Assembly: GCA_903632075.3 (NCBI GenBank)
Contig: CAHIKZ030001195.1
Location: 114,501 to 178,500 of the forward strand
Length of the DNA: 64,000 bases
Direction: 5' to 3'
From: Acanthosepion pharaonis
Taxonomy: Eukaryota > Mollusca > Cephalopoda > Sepiida > Sepiidae
In this document: positions 57,660 through 64,000 of the stretch, in pieces
How positions within the stretch are numbered: position 1 is the first letter of the stretch
How the letters are laid out: each line of letters starts with the position of its first letter
The notes under the pieces: generated by a model
Told to the model about the DNA's origin: nothing
Databases searched by the model: none
Seen by the model: only the letters and a program-made list of their open reading frames with translations
Translations under genes and position numbers: made by a program

Positions 57660-59260
57660 TACGGACAATCTCTTTAGTAACAACGGACTCGGAAGTTAAA
57701 TATTGTGATAGGGATGTGATGGAGGAGACCCTGAAAAGCCTTCAAATTGCAGCAAAAATTCTAGCAAGAAGAAGTAGGTTAATGTGTGACATTTTATTAC
57801 CCACAGAAGAGAAAGCTAAATCACTGGCAGGCTGTATTCTGACTACTTTTACAGTCAGGTTTCAAACCGAATACATGGGAACTAGAAAAGCAAAGATGAC
57901 TCTACATAGGGTGCCACTCTTCATATCTGAAGGCCATCTTGGCTGTTTACTTTTCCAAATATAGGGACGTCTCCGATGTCTGTCCTATTAAAAGTAACCA
58001 CATGCGATGTTGAAATCGCAATCACTTTAAACACTTTACCGAAATACCCAACACGTTAATGTGTGAAGGTAGACTAATTTATGTCATTGTGGAGGGTCGT
58101 CGACCACTTTGTTGAGCTTGTGGGGCTGCGGGGAATTTGTCGAAGGCTTGCCCGGGACAAAATCCTGAACCACAACCCAAAGAGAAAAATAAAGAAAAAG
58201 CAGTAACATCACAGACATCAGCACAGACAACAAAATCTGTAAAGAAAACGGCAGAGTGGACGGAAGTCGTTAAGAAGGGATCAAAAGGTACCACCACTTC
58301 CCTTGAACAGCAGCAGTAGCAGCAACAACAGCAGCAACAGCGGAATGAGAGTCCCGAACTAGAGCAAGAGGACCAGCAAATAGACCAAAATGTAGGCGAA
58401 ATAGAAAGGCAGGAGAGGCCCCCGCCCTCCACCCCCACGTCGGTCGTCTTCACTGGAAAGAGGGGGAGAGGAAGTAGAAGAAGAAAAGGAGGAAAAATAA
58501 ATAAAAAAGATAAGCGAACTGAAGCCAAAAAAAAAAAAACTCGACTAAAACCAAGGGTCAATCTGCCCCGACTTCGCCAGTCAAGAAGCAGGAAGAAATT
58601 ACCAAAAGAAGCCTTCCTTCTAACCTTCTGAAAGCACCACTGTCCCCCATTCCCAATACACCTCCTCATCAAACACCCCCTCCCAATACCAGTGCAGCTG
58701 ACGACATTTCCACTCCTCCCCCCCCCACTTTCCACCAGCACAACGCCCAGTAAATCCCCAACGCCCAGCATCTCCCAGCAAAGTCATTCTAAAAAGAAAT
58801 TCCCGAGTGGGGTAAGGTCGTGTTATGTAGACAAGTGAACAATGGAAAAAGACATGTCGACGCAAAAGAGAGCGTTGTTGAAGCGCTTGTTGAAAATGGC
58901 CTCAGTAAACGGACGTGCTATAGAAATTTCCCCAAGGCTGCTGGTGTAATAACGTGGATAAAGAGCACAAGTCGAAATCTGACAGTGTAGGATTATCTAC
59001 ACGAGGCAAAGGATGAGTTTCCGGGGATCCGTATAGTGGAAATGGGAACCCTAGACCTAAGAAAGCTACAGAAATAGTGTGGGGGAGGGTCCCAGTAATC
59101 CGCCATCCTTCATTAAAACTAACGTATCCCTCGGACGTTGGCGGCATTGTCCGAGATAGTCGCATGATGACAGAGATGGGGACAGGGAGCCTGGGAAAAT
59201 CCGTCGGGGTCCTTTCATCCGCAGATTTCCGTCAGTCTATGAGTGGGGGAATCAACTTGA
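57660..59260 (+). pseudogene. Tx1-like ORF1 (RNA-binding protein), broken
   Basis: ORF1 proteins of L1-clade elements bind the element's own RNA. An open frame enters from about 57,660; a first Met is at 57,718, reading MEETLKSLQIAAKILARR. It continues through LLPTEEKAKSLAGC and VPLFISEGHLG to a stop at 57,961. A shifted frame continues with FSKYRDVSDVCPIKS. Near 58,090-58,160 a zinc-knuckle-like region reads VEGRRPLC, a stop, ACGAAGN and SKACPG. The usual His is replaced by Asn and the second position by a stop. The next stretch (58,140-58,330) is charged, with AEWTEVVKKGSKG and a CAG-rich Gln run. Beyond it the sequence is low-complexity and Pro/Lys-rich. Several frameshifts are present. 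Confidence 0.72.
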
Positions 59261-59264
59261 AAAA

Positions 59265-60230
59265 TATCTCTCAAGATAGCTAGTTTGAATGCGAGGAGCT
59301 TGGGGGATCGGAGTAAGGCTTTGTCATCTCTTGTCCTTCGACGTAGATGTAGCTGCGATCCAGGAAACGCACTTTACTTGCGAGTAGAGCTCGCTGTAGA
59401 AAAATTGATCAGAAGTACAGGCAAAGGTCGGAGCATCAGTCCGGACTTGGCTCCGAAGGATGTTGTCCTTGAAGGGTAGAGCTGGGGCATGTGCCACTTA
59501 AGTCTTTCCTCTCATCCTTTACCGCTTGGCTGTACTTCCTCTTTGCAAGTACCATAGGATGGCGATCGAGTACTTGTCCTCCCTCTTGTGGGGTGGACGC
59601 AAGCAGAAGGTCCGTAAAGAAGCTTGTGTCCAACGTCTGTGTCATGGGATGGGGCTGGGATTGCCACACTTTAAGCCAACCTCGAGGCGTGTCATCGACA
59701 CGCCTCGAGGTTGGCTTTCCTACGCCGCATTTTGAGTTAGGATTCGATTTTGGGGGGAGTGTTAGGGATGCCTTCCCTAGTCTTACTATCACTGCTCCCA
59801 TTTCCTGGGCTAAGCGCTGTCGTAGGTGCAGGAAATTGTCGACATTCCTCAGCGAGTGTCGAGCAGCCTTGAGTGCTTTTTCTCGGTTCAGTGACCTTTC
59901 ACGGTCTCGAAAGATCTTGTATCGTGAATTGGTGGATGGGGTCGCGAAGGACTGTTGCGCTCTTTCTGGTCTTGGGCGCCAGCAGCGAATTAAACTCAGT
60001 AACCCTGAATTTTCGCTTACCTGGCGATTAATTCGAAACGTGCTATCTCTCAACGACACGGCCTTCAGATGGGGCTGTTACCGGTGTGACCTTGGTTTAG
60101 AGGAAAAGGCTTTGTACGCGTTCTACCATTGTCCTCGGGTCCGCCCTTTCTGTGACTATGTCGGCGAGCTGACGGCTCGTATCGCTCCCGATTAGCTTGT
60201 GCTCATCGATCTCGCATACGCGTTTGGTGT
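59265..60230 (+). pseudogene. Tx1-like ORF2: endonuclease start fused to C-terminus
   Basis: The endonuclease start reads SLNARSLGDRSKALSSLV at 59,284-59,337. In a shifted frame, VAAIQETHFTCE follows at 59,349-59,384 with the Glu of the QET active-site motif. By 59,525 the sequence reads RLAVLPLCKYHRMAIEYLSS, then LLWGGRKQK, which lies well after the reverse transcriptase in Tx1-like ORF2. A long frame to 60,195 carries ISWAKRCRRCRKL and a Cys/His block GCYRCDLGLEEKALYAFYHC near 60,075-60,135. About 600 residues, including the whole RT, are missing. A perfect 21-bp palindrome lies inside at 59,673-59,717. Confidence 0.8.
59673..59717. repeat. 21-bp perfect palindrome with 3-base spacer
   Basis: The arms are 59,673-59,693 and 59,697-59,717 with loop ATC. 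The left arm begins AAGCCAACCTCGAGGCG; the right ends CGCCTCGAGGTTGGCTT. It is GC-rich and lies in ORF2 of the Tx1-like element. Confidence 0.97.
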
Positions 60231-60624
60231 CAACAGATTTAAACGAAAGGTGGGTGAAACTAGCGAGCTTGGTTTGTGTGAAAGAGGCTATCCTTGAGTT
60301 CTTTTTTTAAGTCCTCTTTCATCACAACTGGTTAAAGTTAGACTCTATTTTTTGTGTAGCGAGTTAATTTGAGTGAGTGTCGTTCCTGGTCTGTTCCCGG
60401 CTCTTTACTTCTGTTATGAGCCAAGTTGAAATTCCAAACCTCCCCAGTTTGTTTTTTGGCCCCTTTGTTTTTTATTGCGACTGGTTCAGTCTTTGATTTC
60501 CCCACGCCCCGCATTTAAACTTTTATATTGTGTGGGTGGACGGGTCCTACTAACACCTCTCATTTTTTGGTTAGTTTCTGTTTTACATTTTGTTTGTATT
60601 GGGATTTAGAACCCCACTCATTTC

Positions 60625-60630
<6 letters not shown>

Positions 60631-60705
<75 letters not shown>
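60631..60705. repeat. (TC)n(TA)n microsatellite at the Tx1-like 3' end
   Basis: A CT tract of about 37 bases passing into a TA tract of about 38 bases, starting directly after the last element base that I can assign. Confidence 0.95.
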
Positions 60706-60707
<2 letters not shown>

Positions 60708-60960
60708 CGAACATTTGTACATAAAAAATTTTTAAATCATGGAGTTTAATTTATAGGTTCCCATTGTGTATGTGGTATTCTGGTATATGTAGGAGTAAAA
60801 GGTGAATGATATCTTCTTCTGGTAGATGTGCTATTTGTATTGAATGAATGGGTTGTAAATCGGATTAGCTAGGTATAGTATAGGTAATGATGAATAGTCT
60901 CAACCCACCCCAACTTTTTGGCCATGTGCTGCAATTATTGACTTTACAATAATAAATAGA
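60706..60960. other. No gene seen
   Basis: A short unique spacer between two microsatellites. Confidence 0.6.

Positions 60961-61014
<54 letters not shown>
60961..61014. repeat. (CTAT)n microsatellite
   Basis: About thirteen CTAT units. Confidence 0.97.
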
Positions 61015-61116
61015 GCCTTTAAATAAAAAGAAAGAACAGTAAGATATATAATCCGGTGTTCTTACAGATATTTTTATTTTTACAAAATAGTGCTCAATAT
61101 AAATTTACAGAGCATT

Positions 61117-61258
61117 AATATTATAAATTAATTGATTTAAAATATGTTTTTTTTCCGCTACACAGTTCTAACCATGTTTCAAAAATGGAAGCTTCCATTT
61201 TTGAAAAACATGGTTAGAACTGTGTAACGGAAAAACACATATTTTAAATCAATTAATT

Positions 61259-61267
<9 letters not shown>
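61117..61267. repeat. About 75-bp-arm palindrome centred on AAGCTT
   Basis: The arms run 61,117-61,191 and 61,192-61,267 and meet with no spacer at GAAGCTTC. Both contain CAGTTCTAACCATG (or its complement), the CCGNTACACAG block and the ATTTTAAATCAATTAATT block. They differ by a few single-base changes and small T-run indels. The right arm runs into an (AT)n tract. Confidence 0.93.
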
Positions 61268-61307
<40 letters not shown>

Positions 61308-61428
61308 ATCTAACAAACTCAGTCTATCTATCTCAGTCTATCTATCTTACCAAGTTCGTTAATATTTATCTAGCCCCTCAGATCTATCTATCTATCTATC
61401 TATCTATCAAACTCACCAAATTTGTTCA

Positions 61429-61485
<57 letters not shown>

Positions 61486-61520
61486 CAGTCTATACATATC
61501 TATGTATTTCCGCATATACA

Positions 61521-61564
<44 letters not shown>

Positions 61565-61581
61565 CAATGTGTTCATAACTA

Positions 61582-61620
<39 letters not shown>

Positions 61621-61730
61621 GTCCAATCTGTTCATATCTATCTATTACACTCTATACATATCTATCTATTACACTCTATACATATCTATCTATCCAACCT
61701 GTTCATATCTATCTATCTAAAATATGAAAC
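61263..61730. repeat. (AT)n then higher-order (CTAT)n array
   Basis: After an AT tract (61,263-61,305), CTAT runs alternate with a non-repeat linker of the form CCAANNTGTTCATA. The linkers are near 61,412, 61,562, 61,622 and 61,694, with related forms earlier. The result is a higher-order array built from a CTAT run plus a linker. Confidence 0.88.
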
Positions 61731-63084
61731 TGCATAAATATGACTCTAATTTATTTGGATCGTGTTTCATCATCTTTACTATATTATATAATCTTTATTA
61801 GACACTATACCATCTTTCTAACAGTTGTAATTTTTTCGATGTCACGGCAACTTGACTTTCCCATGTCCCATTTAAGTATTCTCTTACCTTATCTTTATTT
61901 TAGTGTCCCAGATGTTGTCCTTATTGCTCCTGCTTCCAATGCTTAACCCTTTGACGTTGCCACATGAGACCGATGCTGTCCTAGCTTTGTGTTTTGTTGA
62001 TTTTCCTCGAGTGAAAGATATCGATTTCATTATTTGTCAAGTATCCACCTACCCTTCTCGTTACGTCCTACTATGCCCCAGTTTTCCTCATAAATGTGAT
62101 TTCTAAAATGCTTCTATTTCTCTTTAAAACAATGTAAACTATGTCTTGCTGACATTACTTTTTCTTAAATAATAAAACATTTTCTTCCTATCTACAAGTC
62201 ATGTTTAACAAATCCTTACATATTCGTTTCTAACGAATCCTACGTATACTTATCTTTTTGTTCCAGAGAATATCTCCAAAACATTGACTCTTCATCTGTT
62301 TCAGGATAGCAACGCAGTTTCTGTTCTTTTGCATGTTCCTACATCCACTAATCGAGCGTTAATAATGTCTGCCCGGGCATCTAGCAACTGTTTACAGCTT
62401 CATTCTAACAACTGTTTATGGAGGTGGGAGTTCATTACTGATGTTGCTTGTTTTGGTGATGCTGTTGACGTGATCGGTAGCTGCACTACTGCTACGGCTG
62501 TTGGCTGTGATACAACCGTGTGTGTATGACTCACCGGACGGAAGAATTGTAAGGAATCGATGAAAAAAAATGGTGATGTGTGCCAAGAAACAAAACACAG
62601 CAAATGGGTTGGTGATTGGTCGATTAAGGAAAGAATTTAGACAAGAAATAGAGGGGGGGGCGTCTGAGTTCGATTCGAAGACAGTGTCGATGAAAAAGAA
62701 ATAAAAAAAAGAAAGAAAGAACATTAAAGGCAAATGGAAGAAACGTTTGAAAGCAAGAGGAAAGAATTAAGCAACAAAATAAAAAAGGAAATTAATAGCC
62801 ATAAAAAGAAGGAAACATGAATGGAAGATGGATGAAAAGAATAATAAAAAAGAAAAAGGGCACTGGAAGGAAGACGTAGAAAGTGAAATAGAAGAAAAAT
62901 AAACATAAGGAAAAAAAGGCAGAGAGAAACATTTTTGAAGAAGAGGTTACTTGTGGAAAAAGTAATGAACAATGAAAGATATATTTTGAGATAAATATAT
63001 TTACACATAAAAACACATACAGTGACATATACAGATGTGAGTGTTTTTTATACACACGCACAAATACACACATATATAGCTTGA
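61731..63084. other. No supported gene
   Basis: Short open frames at 61,740-62,106 and 62,284-62,529 (+) lack motifs. 62,640-62,960 is purine-rich on the plus strand, which produces Phe/Leu-rich minus-strand frames. Nothing functional is seen. Confidence 0.55.
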
Positions 63085-63087
63085 GAG

Positions 63088-63126
<39 letters not shown>

Positions 63127-63158
63127 TAAAGCCATAAGTAGGTAGGTCGGTATGTGCT

Positions 63159-63197
<39 letters not shown>
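63085..63197. repeat. (GATA)n, (GA)n and (TA)n microsatellites
   Basis: GATA units (63,085-63,105) pass into GA (63,106-63,126). After a short unique stretch, a TA tract lies at 63,161-63,197. Confidence 0.95.
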
Positions 63198-63199
<2 letters not shown>

Positions 63200-63754
63200 A
63201 TTTATATACCCCAGTACTATTTGAAGACCATCATATCTATGCATTTCAAATAGGTATGTTTTCGAAGAAATTTGAAAGATGAAAGAGATTACAAGCTTTT
63301 GATGCTTCATAAGGAAAGAAAAAAGTTATGGAAAGGAGCAAATAATCTATAAGACAGATCAGAAAATAAAGGTAGGGAATTTCGTTAAAATGAAAGAATA
63401 AAACAACATAATAAGCATAGAATATGCATTCAAAAAAGAGAAAAAAAAAGTGATTTGAATTTTATCTGTCCTGGTCACTCAAACCTTCACGTCAACAGGT
63501 ATGATGAGTGAGTGAGATACGGGATTTTTTTATACATCAGTGATCAGCCATCTTGTTTCTATGTATCACTGTGTCTGTGTGTTTATCAATGAATGGAGAA
63601 AAGAATATGCACATATCAGAGTTAGTGTTGCAGGCGACCGGTGTATTGGTTGTTTGCATGCACAAAGCCATGAATGGAAATGTGTAAAAACATAAGAGCA
63701 TGTGGGCAGAGGTGAGTATATGGAATTTATATGTAAATGATTGTCTTGCAAACA

Positions 63755-63756
<2 letters not shown>
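63198..63756. other. No gene seen
   Basis: Ordinary AT-rich sequence with no supported feature. Confidence 0.6.
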
Positions 63757-63805
<49 letters not shown>

Positions 63806-63807
63806 AT
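63757..63807. repeat. (CTAT)n microsatellite
   Basis: About twelve CTAT units ending in a short TA run. Confidence 0.97.
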
Positions 63808-63928
63808 ATATGCACAAATAAATAGACATTGCATTTTGCATCGTTAAACATATACAGTTTCAATACGTTGGTATTATGGATAGGAATTCAATTAAACAAA
63901 GAATCGACGGGAAATCCTCTATCTCACA

Positions 63929-63999
63929 AAGAAAGAAAGAAAGAAAAAAAGAAAGAAAGAAAGAAGGAAAGAAAGAAAGAAACAAACAAACAAACAAAG
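63929..63999. repeat. (GAAA)n purine tract at the window end
   Basis: GAAA units pass into CAAA units at the very end of the window. One strand is almost wholly purine. Confidence 0.95.
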
Positions 64000-64000
64000 A

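Larger units (their letters stand above)
57650..60630 (+). mobile_element. Tx1-like (L1 clade) LINE lacking its reverse transcriptase
   Basis: The element carries ORF1 (57,660-59,260), the 5' end of ORF2 (59,265-about 59,440) and the 3' end of ORF2 (about 59,500-60,230). A 3' tail of about 400 bp ends at CATTTCATATCAT. The whole reverse transcriptase is missing: the endonuclease start joins the C-terminal block within about 100 bp. The left side lies next to a (CTAT)n tract and the right side directly against a (TC)n/(TA)n tract. It is much GC-richer than its surroundings. It is in the same family group as, but on the opposite strand to, the copy at 11.5-15.0 kb. Confidence 0.85.

Noticed and set aside
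58079..58771. A 230-codon minus-strand frame rich in Ser, Leu and Cys
   Set aside because: It is antisense to the Tx1-like ORF1, whose plus-strand frame carries the zinc-knuckle and Gln-run features. Its composition follows from the GC-rich template.
59436..60059. A 207-codon minus-strand frame
   Set aside because: It is antisense to the C-terminal part of the Tx1-like ORF2, where the plus strand has the Cys/His block. No family resemblance was found.

Overview
The window reads as gene-poor animal DNA. It is strongly AT-rich, loaded with (TA)n, (TG)n, (TC)n, (CTAT)n and (GATA)n microsatellites, and holds many broken retrotransposon and transposase copies. I found no intact host gene, tRNA, rRNA or CRISPR array. 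The mix of broken LINEs (Tx1-like, CR1/Jockey-like, RTE-like and R2/R4-type), Penelope-like, Ty3/gypsy, mariner/Tc1 and hAT remnants between long microsatellites suggests an invertebrate. A mollusc, probably a coleoid cephalopod such as an octopus, is my best guess. That assignment is inference from the texture and from remembered repeat families; no host gene supports it.

Layout, left third. A decayed DDE transposase lies at 0.26-0.95 kb (+). A possible A-tailed retroposon is at 4.4-4.6 kb (-). A broken CR1/Jockey-type LINE spans 6.5-8.6 kb (+). A nearly full-length but frameshifted Tx1-like (L1 clade) ORF2 lies at 11.5-14.9 kb (-), in a segment bounded by (AT)n tracts. A mariner-type transposase with its middle removed is at 16.1-16.7 kb (+). 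A LINE with a REL-type C-terminal endonuclease spans 21.2-24.7 kb (-) and carries a duplicated 3' end.

Middle third. RTE-like and other LINE fragments lie at 26.0-27.9 kb, and a LINE 3' end at 31.3-31.7 kb (-). An hAT-like relic with its N- and C-termini joined is at 32.3-32.6 kb (+). A minisatellite of roughly 100-bp units (35.8-37.2 kb) is split by a 0.69-kb LTR-like insertion. The best-resolved structure is at 38.2-42.8 kb. There a Penelope-like reverse transcriptase on the minus strand is split by a deleted Ty3/gypsy element on the plus strand (39,165-42,251), flanked by a 4-bp ATTG duplication. The Penelope reading frame is in register across the two flanks.

Right third. Two CR1/Jockey-type LINE fragments lie at 43.6-46.3 kb (-), and a Tc1-like fragment at 47.6-47.9 kb (-). 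A stop-punctuated but frame-coherent unknown coding relic is at 49.9-50.4 kb (-). A second Tx1-like element at 57.65-60.63 kb (+) has ORF1 and both ends of ORF2 but no reverse transcriptase. The rest is simple repeats, including a higher-order (CTAT)n array at 61.3-61.7 kb, and several striking palindromes.

Nothing here acts as a working pathway. Every element I recognise is broken. The window is best read as a layered record of insertions, deletions and microsatellite growth. I did not find a convincing new biological system; the nested insertion, the palindromes and the microsatellite-flanked Tx1 copies are the parts worth checking.
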